The translations under genes were made by a program, and so were the position numbers. From positions 3,533,001 through 3,597,000 of the forward strand of contig NZ_CP029151.1 of the NCBI RefSeq assembly GCF_003095655.1: a stretch of DNA of 64,000 nucleotides, in the 5' to 3' direction. The notes under the pieces were generated by a model. The model worked only from the letters and a program-made list of their open reading frames with translations. It made no database searches and had not been told where the DNA came from. The stretch comes from Dokdonia sp. Dokd-P16 (GTDB taxonomy: Bacteria > Bacteroidota > Bacteroidia > Flavobacteriales > Flavobacteriaceae). Below, one piece after another: positions 40,457-48,315 of the stretch. Numbering within the stretch: the first letter of the stretch is position 1; the number at the start of each line of letters is the position of its first letter.

Positions 40457-40663
40457 TTACTCTTTTATTTGGATGGATTTTTCAATTGGCTCAGGAGTTG
40501 TTGGAGCACTTTTTTCTTTTACTAACTCATCGTCAAAAAGCATACGCACAGATGGCGTATAGGTGTCATCATATTGCCCTTTTCTTACAGACACAATAAA
40601 TGCGGCAAAAAAGACGAGAGCAACAACAACGCTGATTGCGAGAAGCATATAAATAATACTCAT
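40457..40663 (-). CDS. ccoS: CcoS, cbb3 oxidase assembly protein
   Basis: 68 residues: one membrane helix (MSIIYMLLAISVVVALVFFAAFIVSV), the conserved RKGQYDD that follows it and TPSVRMLFDDE. Required in other bacteria for cofactor insertion into CcoN. First gene of the ccoS-NO-Q-P unit, with a Crp/Fnr-type site 56 bp before its ATG. Confidence 0.88.
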   Translation of the reverse strand: MSIIYMLLAISVVVALVFFAAFIVSVRKGQYDDTYTPSVRMLFDDELVKEKSAPTTPEPIEKSIQIKE

Positions 40664-40711
40664 ACCTACCTGAATTATGATGTAAAATTAAGATTGAAGT
40701 TGTTTTTGAAT

Positions 40712-40726
40712 TATGACAATTGTCAG
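40712..40726 (-). promoter_or_regulatory. Crp/Fnr-type site of ccoS-ccoNOQP
   Basis: TATGACAATTGTCAG; -7 element TAATTTTA (minus strand, 40690-40683) ends 36 bp from the centre. Confidence 0.75.
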
Positions 40727-40839
40727 TTTTAGATAAATTGTTTTGGATATGCTTACGCGAAAAACTGCTACTCTTCTACCGTATCCGTTTCTTTAAAAAG
40801 CAATTATTATATATCGACTTGTCATCATGAGCGCGGCAC

Positions 40840-41229
40840 TTACACTTCCACATATAACAATGCCACCTGCGCACTTTGTGATATTTTTTTAAGCCTATTA
40901 AGTATAGGACTTGCACTAGTGGCGGCGCATGGACAACTCATCATGAACTGTTGTTCAAAACGAGTAATTACTCTTATATACATATGTAGCCTAGCAGCAA
41001 TAGTCAGACTTACCGTACTACAAGCGGAAGATGCCCCTTTAGAGTCATTCTGTAAACTGTAGATTCGTTTTTCAGTATCTCGCACCCAAGTATCAAAAAC
41101 CGTTTGGTCTGCCTTTTTATGTGCAGATTTATGAAACAGCCCCATAAGATCACGCTCGGTGTAAGATGGTTTTTCAAATGCTATTTGAGCTAGTTGATAT
41201 GTATCCTGTATACTAATAACACTGTTCAT
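40840..41229 (-). CDS. Uncharacterised protein following ccoI
   Basis: 129 residues from MNSVISIQDTYQLAQIAFEK; the ATG is one base after the ccoI stop (TAATATG), so it is probably translated by coupling. A longer in-frame start would overlap ccoI. No membrane span. The C-terminal third holds Cys residues (SSACSTVS and MMSCPCAATSAS). No family recognised. Either a cbb3-associated accessory protein or a remnant; the coupling favours a gene. Confidence 0.5.
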   Translation of the reverse strand: MNSVISIQDTYQLAQIAFEKPSYTERDLMGLFHKSAHKKADQTVFDTWVRDTEKRIYSLQNDSKGASSACSTVSLTIAARLHMYIRVITRFEQQFMMSCPCAATSASPILNRLKKISQSAQVALLYVEV

Positions 41230-41230
41230 A

Positions 41231-43651
41231 TTAATGTTTTTTTGAAGTGAGATTTCCTCCCATAAAATGGGTGGCAATGGTTGTAAATAAGACAATACTG
41301 ATAGAGCTAAGCGGCATCAAAATAGCTGCCACTACAGGAGCAAGATTACCTGTAACAGCAAATCCCAAGCCTATGAGATTATAAAATAATGAGAATATAA
41401 AAGCATACTTGATGATGCGCACTCCTTTGTGTGAGAGTCTTAAAAAAGTAGCTATATCTGTAAATCTTGAAGCGTCTAGAATCCCATCACAAGCTGGCGA
41501 AAAAACATTTACATTCTCTGAGATAGAAATCCCTACATGACTCTGCGCTAGCGCACCAGCGTCATTAAGTCCATCACCCACCATTAAGACATTCTTTCCT
41601 TGCTCTTGCAAGCCTTTTATAAAGTCTAATTTATCTCCAGGTTTCTGGTTGAAAAGTAGTGTCGCATTCTCTGGCAGTATCTGTGATAGAAAAATACGTT
41701 CTCCAGCATTATCTCCAGAAAGAATAATAATCTCGTAGTTACTTTTTAATTCACTAAAAAGTGACTGTACACCTTCCCTGTACTCATTATAAAAAAGGTA
41801 GCATCCTTTATACTCATTATCTGTACTTATGTGAACAGCAGTACGCCCTGCCCCTGCCGAAGAAAGAGATCCTTGTGTAGTTGCTACAAACCCGTAAGAA
41901 CCTACTTTAATCGTATGATTATTATGCGTTCCTATAATGCCTTGTCCTATCTCTTCGGTAAAGGAGTCAAGTGTTTTTATATCATGAGATTCTAGTAAGT
42001 CATAAAGCGATCTACTCAAGGGATGGTTTGAAGCTCTCAGTGTGCTAGTTAATAGCGATTCTTCTTCTGGTGTAAGCGCTACACCTTCATAAGAGATTAC
42101 ACTTTTTGCACTCGTGGTAAGTGTTCCCGTTTTATCAAAGACTATCGTATCTATGTGAGCAAGCTGCTCAATAACACCGCTGTTTTTTAGATACAGTTTA
42201 TGTCTCCCAAAAATGCGTAGTATATTTCCTAAGGTGAATGGTGCTGCTAGCGCGATAGCGCAAGGGCAAGCCACAATGAGAACTGCAGTAAATACTTGCA
42301 GCGCCTTTGATGCATCTATAAATAGCCAGTAAGCCGTTGCAATGGCAGCAATAATGAGCAAACTCACTGTAAAACGCCTACTTATACTATCTGTGAGGGT
42401 TTCAAAAACAGTCTGTCTTCCTTTTGAGAATATTTCGTTAGACCATAATTGTGTGAGGTAACTTTGCGCCACTGGCTTCAACACTTCTACTTCTATGGAT
42501 CCTGCTTGTTGTCTCCCTCCAGCAAATAACTGATCACCAGATTTTTTGGCTACTGGTTCTGCTTCTCCTGTGACAAAGCTGTAATCTATAAGTGCATTTC
42601 CAGTAATTAAAACGCCATCTACGGGTAATAATTCGCTGTTCCGTATTAAAATTCGGTCACCTTTCTTGAGATCATATACTTGTGTTTGCTCTTCTTTTCT
42701 TGAAGGTTGCGCTTTCGCGAAAGCGTTATCATCCTTATATAATCGTGTTACAGCAATAGGAAAATACGACTTATAGTCGCGCTCAAAAGAGAGGTATGCA
42801 TAGGTCTTTTGCTGAAAGTACTTGCCCAGCAATAAGAAGAATACAAGTCCCGCCATACTGTCAAAAAATCCCGAACCCCAATCCATCAAAACCTCTACGG
42901 TAGATCTTATAAATAGTACAGAAATACCAATGGCGATAGGCACATCGATATTAAGTATATTAGACCGCAAGCCTTTATATGCAGACACAAAATAGTCACG
43001 GCCAGAATAAAAGGCAACCGGAATGGCAAACAAGAGCATTAACCCTCTAAAAACATATTTATACTTATCTAGCCAAAACTCACTTACCTCAAAATACTCA
43101 GGAAATGATAAAAACATAATATTTCCAAAAGCAAACCCAGCCACGCCTAGCTTATACGTCAAGCTCCTATCTACCGTCTTTTTCTTCTTTGTGGTATCAT
43201 CTAGTGAAATGTAAGGCTCGTAGCCTATCCTTGCCAGAAGGATCACCAGATTTTGTAGTGACAACTCCTGAGATGAGTATGTGATTCTTATGGTTTTCTT
43301 AGGGAAGTCTACTTGTGCGGTTTTGACCGCAGGATTCAATTTGTTTAGATTTTCTAGTACCCAAATGCAAGAGCTACAGTGTATGGTAGGAATTAATAAG
43401 GATACAACTTGTGTTCCTTGCTCATCAAACTCTAAAAGTTTGGCAACGACCTGTTCATTTTCTAAAAAGTCAAATTTACCTTCTTGAAGTAGCGGAGAGG
43501 TACCTGGCGTATTCTCAAGGTCGTAATAATACGACATATCGTTATCGCTCAAGATATCATACACCGTCTTGCAACCGTGACAACAAAAGGATTTTTCTTG
43601 ATGGTGTATCACCGTTGTACAGGGATCACCACAATGGAAACAATTATCCAT
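41231..43651 (-). CDS. ccoI: CcoI/FixI copper-transporting P1B-type ATPase
   Basis: 806 residues. N-terminal Cys-rich segment (CFHCG, FCCHGCK), a heavy-metal domain with CSSC (TIHCSSCIWVLENL), eight predicted helices, the membrane copper motif CPCAIALA, phosphorylation site DKTGTLT, HP motif (SNHPLSRSL) and hinge GDGLNDAGAL. The Cys-rich N-terminus with this ATPase identifies the CcoI type that supplies copper to cbb3 oxidase. Preceded by its own Crp/Fnr-type site. The palindrome at 42710 lies in a cytoplasmic loop as AFAKA. Confidence 0.95.
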   Translation of the reverse strand: MDNCFHCGDPCTTVIHHQEKSFCCHGCKTVYDILSDNDMSYYYDLENTPGTSPLLQEGKFDFLENEQVVAKLLEFDEQGTQVVSLLIPTIHCSSCIWVLENLNKLNPAVKTAQVDFPKKTIRITYSSQELSLQNLVILLARIGYEPYISLDDTTKKKKTVDRSLTYKLGVAGFAFGNIMFLSFPEYFEVSEFWLDKYKYVFRGLMLLFAIPVAFYSGRDYFVSAYKGLRSNILNIDVPIAIGISVLFIRSTVEVLMDWGSGFFDSMAGLVFFLLLGKYFQQKTYAYLSFERDYKSYFPIAVTRLYKDDNAFAKAQPSRKEEQTQVYDLKKGDRILIRNSELLPVDGVLITGNALIDYSFVTGEAEPVAKKSGDQLFAGGRQQAGSIEVEVLKPVAQSYLTQLWSNEIFSKGRQTVFETLTDSISRRFTVSLLIIAAIATAYWLFIDASKALQVFTAVLIVACPCAIALAAPFTLGNILRIFGRHKLYLKNSGVIEQLAHIDTIVFDKTGTLTTSAKSVISYEGVALTPEEESLLTSTLRASNHPLSRSLYDLLESHDIKTLDSFTEEIGQGIIGTHNNHTIKVGSYGFVATTQGSLSSAGAGRTAVHISTDNEYKGCYLFYNEYREGVQSLFSELKSNYEIIILSGDNAGERIFLSQILPENATLLFNQKPGDKLDFIKGLQEQGKNVLMVGDGLNDAGALAQSHVGISISENVNVFSPACDGILDASRFTDIATFLRLSHKGVRIIKYAFIFSLFYNLIGLGFAVTGNLAPVVAAILMPLSSISIVLFTTIATHFMGGNLTSKKH
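42710..42725. repeat. Palindrome CGCTTTCGCGAAAGCG inside ccoI
   Basis: Read as NAFAKAQ in the actuator-domain loop, where family members vary in length. Confidence 0.95.
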
Positions 43652-43725
43652 AATTTTAATTTGCTCAGACTTATAAAAAGTCCATTATACCTACAGCAAA
43701 TTTGAGATTATGTTGGTTTTTAAAT

Positions 43726-43740
43726 TATGATAAATATCAG
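43726..43740 (-). promoter_or_regulatory. Crp/Fnr-type site of ccoI
   Basis: TATGATAAATATCAG; the -7 position carries CAAATTTG (one mismatch from TAnnTTTG) ending 36 bp from the centre. The leader to the ATG is longer (82 bp) than at the other sites. Confidence 0.7.
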
Positions 43741-43814
43741 CTTTAGGTAAATTTTTAAGTGAACGCTTGTGTTTGTATAAGCTTTGAAATTGATTCTTCC
43801 ATTTATGTGCAAAG

Positions 43815-43829
43815 CTGATTTATATCATC
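43815..43829 (+). promoter_or_regulatory. Crp/Fnr-type site of the CBS protein gene
   Basis: CTGATTTATATCATC; perfect -7 element TATTTTTG at 43851-43858 ending 36 bp from the centre. About 90 bp from the divergent ccoI site. Confidence 0.75.
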
Positions 43830-43881
43830 TTTTACACATCAAGATTCGGTTATTTTTGAGCTATAATTAAACTAAACAACA

Positions 43882-44301
43882 ATGAAAAAGCGCACTCCTA
43901 TTTCTAGCATAATGACCACAAATCTGGTTACTTTAAAAACAACAGATTCCTTAGAGCATGCAGAGCAACTCTTTAAGGAACATCAAATAAGACACATTCC
44001 CGTAGTAGAAGGAAATCATATCATTGGGATGTTAAGCTATACAGATCTACTAAGAATAAGCTTTGCAGATGCAATAAATGAAGATGAGCAAGAGGTAGAT
44101 ACTGTAGTTTATAATATGTTTACCGTAGAGCAAGTAATGGCAAAAAAACTTGTAAGTGTTGCTCCAGAAACTACAATCAAAGAAGTAGCACAAATTCTAG
44201 CAAATAAAGAATTTCACGCGCTTCCTGTTCTTCAGGAAGGTACGCTAGTAGGTATCGTAACTACTACAGATTTAATTCAGTTTTTACTCGAGCAATTTTA
44301 G
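43882..44301 (+). CDS. CBS-domain pair protein
   Basis: 139 residues forming two CBS motifs (PISSIMTTNLVTLKTTDSLEHAEQLF, shortened here; then VEQVMAKKLVSVAPETTIKEVAQIL). The end is VGIVTTTDLIQFLLEQF. Stand-alone CBS pairs bind adenine nucleotides and sense energy or redox state. Divergent from ccoI with its own Crp/Fnr-type site, so expressed under the same low-oxygen or stress control. Partner unknown. Confidence 0.88.
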   Translation: MKKRTPISSIMTTNLVTLKTTDSLEHAEQLFKEHQIRHIPVVEGNHIIGMLSYTDLLRISFADAINEDEQEVDTVVYNMFTVEQVMAKKLVSVAPETTIKEVAQILANKEFHALPVLQEGTLVGIVTTTDLIQFLLEQF

Positions 44302-44320
44302 AACATAGCTCTATAAAATC

Positions 44321-44358
44321 AAAAAGAGGATATTGCTGTGTGCGATTATCCTCTTTTT
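44321..44358 (+). terminator. Terminator of the CBS protein gene
   Basis: AAAAAGAGGATA / TATCCTCTTTTT, 14 nt loop, 19 bp after the stop. Confidence 0.85.
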
Positions 44359-44414
44359 CTGTGCTCACTTTTAAATAGTTACAAAAATTATTATCTTTAG
44401 TAGAAAAGATAATT

Positions 44415-44639
44415 ATGAAAATTACAGCGATGCATTGGGTAGCGATCACTACCCTACTTTTGATTACAGTCACCATTTTTGCCACAATGAATCTAGCTTT
44501 TAACTGGGTGTTTTATATCACCATGCTAGGTCAAGCGTCTGTGGTTGTAATAGTTTACAAAGTTCTTAAAGACAATTATGTTACAGATAAAACCTTTGAG
44601 GATAGATATGAAGACTTCCCGCAACGAGGACGCTCTTAA
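44415..44639 (+). CDS. Small two-span membrane protein
   Basis: 74 residues with two hydrophobic stretches (WVAITTLLLITVTIFATM and WVFYITMLGQASVVVIVYKVL) and the charged tail KTFEDRYEDFPQRGRS. Family unknown. No Crp/Fnr-type site is visible upstream; a promoter-like TTATCTTTAG lies at 44391. Confidence 0.65.
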   Translation: MKITAMHWVAITTLLLITVTIFATMNLAFNWVFYITMLGQASVVVIVYKVLKDNYVTDKTFEDRYEDFPQRGRS

Positions 44640-44662
44640 AATTTAATAGTTTTATAAAAATT

Positions 44663-44704
44663 ACGCTAGCATCTTGTGGTATTAAGATCACAGGTTGCTA
44701 GCGT
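44663..44704. terminator. Hairpin between convergent genes
   Basis: ACGCTAGCA / TGCTAGCGT, 9 bp perfect stem with a 24 nt loop that itself contains ATCTTGTGG...GATCACAGG-type pairing. Between the small membrane gene and the DUF4136-like lipoprotein gene. Confidence 0.6.
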
Positions 44705-44721
44705 TCTGTATTATACTCTTA

Positions 44722-45372
44722 CTAATCTACAGGTCCTATTATTAATAATTCTTGCTCTTCAAGCGCCCATACTAACATGCTTATATAATCTTTGATTGCC
44801 TTGCGATCATTATCTGGCTCTGTAACATCTATAGATCCTTTCCAGATTACCTCTCGTTCTTTTGTAGGACAAATACAATATAGTGCGCTCTCAGCGTGAT
44901 ATACAGTATATTTTTGCATTTCCTCATCCTCTACATATAGCTCTTGACTTGCGTAATAATCATCTTCAAAACCATTGAAACTCTTATCCCAACTACGATA
45001 CGACTGTACTAGTGTTACTTTATCCTCTGCCCCTAACACTTTTGAAATTAAAATGGCGTCAAATCCTTCTGAGAGCATTGCTCTTTCTAGATCTCCTAGC
45101 TCTTCTTCTGTGCGTGGACGGGATGTAAATTCTGGATTAAAAAAAGTTTCACTATTTACAGCATTAACTCCTTTTTCTTGAAGCTGGTCTACGAGTCTTT
45201 TTTCAAAAAGCTTTCGGTTTTTTATATCGCTGGTCATTGCGAGCACAAGCACTTTTTCTGCTTGAAAAACATCGATTTCAGGATTTTTCCAGTTTTCAAT
45301 AAGTTCAGAACTATTACAACTTTGTAATAAGCTTATTAGACAAATACTTACACATAGTACTAGGGTTCTCAT
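44722..45372 (-). CDS. Lipoprotein, DUF4136-like
   Basis: 216 residues from MRTLVLCVSICLISLLQSC, a lipoprotein signal with Cys19; an in-frame start at 45414 would hide the signal behind a charged stretch. The body (VFQAEKVLVLAMTSDIKNRKLFEKRLVDQL, shortened; NSETFFNPEF; GFDAILISKV) matches the pattern of DUF4136 outer-membrane lipoproteins, with a two-Cys loop CICP. It begins 11 bp after the coiled-coil gene and is probably co-transcribed with it. Confidence 0.7.
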   Translation of the reverse strand: MRTLVLCVSICLISLLQSCNSSELIENWKNPEIDVFQAEKVLVLAMTSDIKNRKLFEKRLVDQLQEKGVNAVNSETFFNPEFTSRPRTEEELGDLERAMLSEGFDAILISKVLGAEDKVTLVQSYRSWDKSFNGFEDDYYASQELYVEDEEMQKYTVYHAESALYCICPTKEREVIWKGSIDVTEPDNDRKAIKDYISMLVWALEEQELLIIGPVD

Positions 45373-45382
45373 AATCTTTATT

Positions 45383-45832
45383 TTAGTTGATTTGTTGGTG
45401 TTTACTCTTTGCAAAAACAGTTTTCATTGTCGTAAACACTTCTTCCTTGAGAAGATTATATTTATCTACATAGCTCTCAATTTTCATTTCAAGTAATAGG
45501 TGTGCATCTTGAAATGTACGCTCTGCTTGAAAATCATCTTTCCCATCAGTAAGTACTTTGATCTCGTTGAGATGTGTGGAAATTCGATCTTGTAGTTTAA
45601 CTATTTCTTTTTCTAAGTTATCAAGTGCTACAGCAAGGTGCTTTGCATGTTCATACCCAGTTTCGGCAAGTAAAGTGAGTGTATGTTCTGTAAGTAATTC
45701 TCCAAGGAATGCTTGTTCAACATGTATGAATTCGATTTGTGATTTCCACTGTAAAGTTACCTCGTGAATCACTTGAGCATCATTCCACTCAAGATATTTG
45801 AACTTATATTGGTTAAAGAATGAATGTTTCAT
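45383..45832 (-). CDS. Helical protein, paralog of the next gene
   Basis: 149 residues from MKHSFFNQYKFKYLEWNDAQ. A longer in-frame version to 45940 would run through a palindrome copy and a hairpin, giving a nonsense-like N-terminus, so I reject it. Almost entirely helical, with heptads (ALDNLEKEIVKLQDRISTHL). Same layout as the 136-residue protein upstream (E-WK at the start, a second helix pair, Y-D/K-YNL/NKTK near the end). Function unknown; location among stress genes suggests the same response. Confidence 0.6.
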   Translation of the reverse strand: MKHSFFNQYKFKYLEWNDAQVIHEVTLQWKSQIEFIHVEQAFLGELLTEHTLTLLAETGYEHAKHLAVALDNLEKEIVKLQDRISTHLNEIKVLTDGKDDFQAERTFQDAHLLLEMKIESYVDKYNLLKEEVFTTMKTVFAKSKHQQIN

Positions 45833-45864
45833 AATAGGCTGGGATTTTAGTAAAAGAGAAAATA

Positions 45865-45880
45865 CGCTTTCGCGAAAGCG
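45865..45880. repeat. Palindrome CGCTTTCGCGAAAGCG between the two helical-protein genes
   Basis: Perfect 16-mer, 32 bp upstream of the ATG at 45832. Confidence 0.95.
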
Positions 45881-45931
45881 TAAAAAAACCACTCCTGATT
45901 CCCCTCTAACCAGGAGATGGCTCTTCAAAAC

Positions 45932-45954
45932 AATCCTCATTCATAATGAGGATT
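45932..45954 (-). terminator. Terminator of the 136-residue gene
   Basis: AATCCTCATT / AATGAGGATT, perfect 10 bp stem with a 3 nt loop, 11 bp beyond the stop. Confidence 0.8.
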
Positions 45955-45964
45955 TATTTTATTG

Positions 45965-46375
45965 TTACGTTATTTCTTTTTTTGTCTTAAGAATATTACC
46001 GCAATAGTTAAAAATCTCACTCTTAGTTTTATTATAAGAATCAATAAATTGTCTGTATTGTTCTTTGATTGTCAAGTGCTTTTCTTGAAAAAAAACATCA
46101 CAAGAAACGGTATCGCACTCTAGCATCCCGCTTAACTCTGCATCATGTTTTACAAGTAGAACATCAATACTCTTGAGTAATACTTTAATCTTAGAAACCT
46201 CTGTTTTATAATGCTCTAAACGCTCAAAGAGATTAGGTGTACTAGGCTCAAAAATGTAAGAATGTGTTAGATTTTCTATAAATTGAATTTCGTCGCTTGC
46301 AAGTGCAACATTAGATTTCCAGACTTTTACATCTTGATGAAACTGGTCTATTGTGAGTGGCAGTGTCGTTTCCAT
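45965..46375 (-). CDS. Helical protein under the Crp/Fnr-type site
   Basis: 136 residues, METTLPLTIDQFHQDVKVWK start. Long amphipathic helices (LFERLEHYKTEVSKIKVLLKSIDVLL, shortened). Two Cys in ECDTVSCD. It resembles the following 149-residue protein in layout, so the pair is probably a duplication. No enzymatic motif. The site at 46434 places it in the same regulon as the Usp genes. Confidence 0.6.
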   Translation of the reverse strand: METTLPLTIDQFHQDVKVWKSNVALASDEIQFIENLTHSYIFEPSTPNLFERLEHYKTEVSKIKVLLKSIDVLLVKHDAELSGMLECDTVSCDVFFQEKHLTIKEQYRQFIDSYNKTKSEIFNYCGNILKTKKEIT

Positions 46376-46433
46376 ACTTAAAGAGTTTTACGTGTTAACT
46401 AGTTTAAAAGTAGCGCACTACAGCTACTTAAAC

Positions 46434-46448
46434 TATGACATTTATCAG
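46434..46448 (-). promoter_or_regulatory. Crp/Fnr-type site of the helical-protein gene
   Basis: TATGACATTTATCAG; -7 element TACTTTTA (46412-46405, minus strand) ending 36 bp from the centre. Confidence 0.75.
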
Positions 46449-46459
46449 CTATAAAGCTG

Positions 46460-47299
46460 TTACTCATTTACATTACACAGAAACTGTATGTCTTTCAATA
46501 TTTTTGACTTTCTAGTTTCTGAAATGCCTAAATGGTCGAGGTAAAAACTATCTCCTAGTAATTGTTTACAGAGCACAATATCTCTACCAAGTAAAAAGTT
46601 TTTTTCTCGCTTTGTAAGAAGTGTAGAAACGGTGATAGGATATAACCCTAAAGTGTCTATGCGATCCTTAAGCCCGTTATTTTTAGGGTAATCCCAGCTC
46701 AATAAAGTAAGACCTGCGCAGGTTCCATAATCTATAGCATCTTTTGTAAACCTGGTATTTGTCACTACCCATCCTTCGGTACTTATGCTTGTACTATTTT
46801 TTAATGTGTCTATAATATCATTATATCTAGCATGTATGTACAGTAGGATTTTTACATTGCAATTATTTCCTTCTTCACCGTGAAATTTACACTCTACGTA
46901 AAGCGTTCGGTTGTCTTTACTCGCCACAACATCCACTTCATGCTGTACACATTTTCCATCCACAAGAACTCCTACTTCGGTATCATAGCCGCTATGCTTT
47001 AACACCTGCCCTATAAATTTTTCAAATGGAAAGCCTGTAGGTCCAAATTCATAAATGGCTTTCTTTAATTTATATTTTGAGGCAAAAACAGATTTCTTCT
47101 TTTTGAGCAATGCAAAGGCTTTATTGTAAATTTCTTTAGTAGATATGCCTTGATAAAGCTCATCGCGAACTATATTAAGAATGTGACTTACGTCATTTTC
47201 TCCAGCACCGCTGCGATGTAATGAAGCTTTTAGTTTATCTAGTGAAAAATCTACTTTTTCACCAGAGGACTTCTTAACTTGGATAGACTTTTTAATCAC
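46460..47299 (-). CDS. ATP-cone and restriction-endonuclease-like (Mrr-type) fusion
   Basis: 279 residues. Residues ~1-90 are an ATP-cone (VKKSSGEKVDFSLDKLKASL, then KSVFASKYKLKKAIYEFGPTGFPFEKFI), the regulatory module of ribonucleotide reductases and NrdR. Residues ~95-230 are a PD-(D/E)xK nuclease of the Mrr group: YDTEVGVLVDGKCVQHEVDVVA with the catalytic Asp and LYVECKF with Glu-x-Lys. The C-terminus is helical. It probably cuts nucleic acid in response to nucleotide levels, as inference. It ends 12 bp before the Crp/Fnr site of the next gene. No site seen upstream of it. Confidence 0.8.
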   Translation of the reverse strand: MIKKSIQVKKSSGEKVDFSLDKLKASLHRSGAGENDVSHILNIVRDELYQGISTKEIYNKAFALLKKKKSVFASKYKLKKAIYEFGPTGFPFEKFIGQVLKHSGYDTEVGVLVDGKCVQHEVDVVASKDNRTLYVECKFHGEEGNNCNVKILLYIHARYNDIIDTLKNSTSISTEGWVVTNTRFTKDAIDYGTCAGLTLLSWDYPKNNGLKDRIDTLGLYPITVSTLLTKREKNFLLGRDIVLCKQLLGDSFYLDHLGISETRKSKILKDIQFLCNVNE

Positions 47300-47366
47300 G
47301 AGTAAAGCTGGGTTTATGTTATCAATTTATTTTGCAGCGACTTAGATTTTTTAAATAGTGCAATTA

Positions 47367-47382
47367 CGCTTTCGCGAAAGCG
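47367..47382. repeat. Palindrome CGCTTTCGCGAAAGCG upstream of the ATP-cone nuclease gene
   Basis: Perfect 16-mer, 15 bp past the stop of the Usp gene at 47397. Confidence 0.95.
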
Positions 47383-47396
47383 TAACAATCACATCA

Positions 47397-48248
47397 TTAA
47401 TTGCGTAAATCATGCATCACTAATAATGGCACTTTGCTGAACATACCGAGCTCCTTGATCATGGGTGTGGTAAACACACTTCCAAAGAAAGCGTGCTTTC
47501 TATTAATAATTGCAACCATATCACTGTCACGGCTTTCTACAAAGTTTCTCACACCAATAGTAGCATCTACTCCACTCAGATGATGAAAACTAAACGATGC
47601 ATCCTCAAGACACTCTGCAAGCAACTCTTTATTTGCTTCTTGCTGTTTACTCAGATTTTCATCTGGATTTACATAAAGTACACAGATATTTGCCTCTTGC
47701 AGATTTGCAATAGCAGTGAGATTACTAAGCTCTTTACGCTTATAATGAGTTTTATATCCTGTAGGCATTACAATCTCTTTGAGACTGGCTACTCGTACAT
47801 CTAGAGGTACTCCCATCACAGGGCAATTGCGTAGTTTTTCCATCGCGAGAATGGTACTTGTACCAAAAAGAGCTCCCCTACTATTACTTGCTCCTTTAGT
47901 ACCCATCACCACTAACTCTATGTCTCGTTGCTCAATTATAGCTTCCATCACCTCCATAAGACCACCAAACTTTGTGATGATTTCATACTCATGCTTAGGG
48001 TTAGTATCCCTAAATTCTATCATACTCACCAGCTTATCCATGTGCTTCTCTGATGATGTTTTTGCACTCTCATAAGACGGTGTTCCAGGTTCTGGAACCA
48101 TCAAATCACCTAAGTTGTAACCCTTAGTTCTATAAGTATTGAGAACAATGAAAGAACACTCTTCATGCTTAAAAAGATCTGCTGCATAGGTGAGCGCGTT
48201 CCAAGCATTTTTTGAGAAATCTGTAGGTATTAGAATCTTCTTTTTCAT
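47397..48248 (-). CDS. Double-domain universal stress protein 1
   Basis: 283 residues, two Usp domains (MKKKILIPTDFSKNAWNALTYA; second from ~145). The first carries the ATP-binding pattern G-x2-G-x9-G-S/T (MGTKGASNSRGALFGTST); the second (IINRKHAFFGSVFTTPMI) has lost it. Typical of Bacteroidetes tandem Usp proteins, cytoplasmic, bound to ATP under stress or low oxygen. Own Crp/Fnr-type site at 48301. Confidence 0.9.
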   Translation of the reverse strand: MKKKILIPTDFSKNAWNALTYAADLFKHEECSFIVLNTYRTKGYNLGDLMVPEPGTPSYESAKTSSEKHMDKLVSMIEFRDTNPKHEYEIITKFGGLMEVMEAIIEQRDIELVVMGTKGASNSRGALFGTSTILAMEKLRNCPVMGVPLDVRVASLKEIVMPTGYKTHYKRKELSNLTAIANLQEANICVLYVNPDENLSKQQEANKELLAECLEDASFSFHHLSGVDATIGVRNFVESRDSDMVAIINRKHAFFGSVFTTPMIKELGMFSKVPLLVMHDLRN

Positions 48249-48300
48249 CTTGTAAGTGTTTGATTATTAATTAAAAATACAGGAGTACAACTTTAAAAAC

Positions 48301-48315
48301 TATGATATATATCAG
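48301..48315 (-). promoter_or_regulatory. Crp/Fnr-type site of Usp 1
   Basis: TATGATATATATCAG; -7 TATTTTTA (48279-48272, minus) ends 36 bp from the centre. Confidence 0.75.

Noticed and set aside
45833-45940. Longer N-terminus of the 149-residue helical protein
   Set aside because: The extension crosses a palindrome and a GC-rich hairpin-like stretch; the ATG at 45832 gives a start similar in layout to its paralog.
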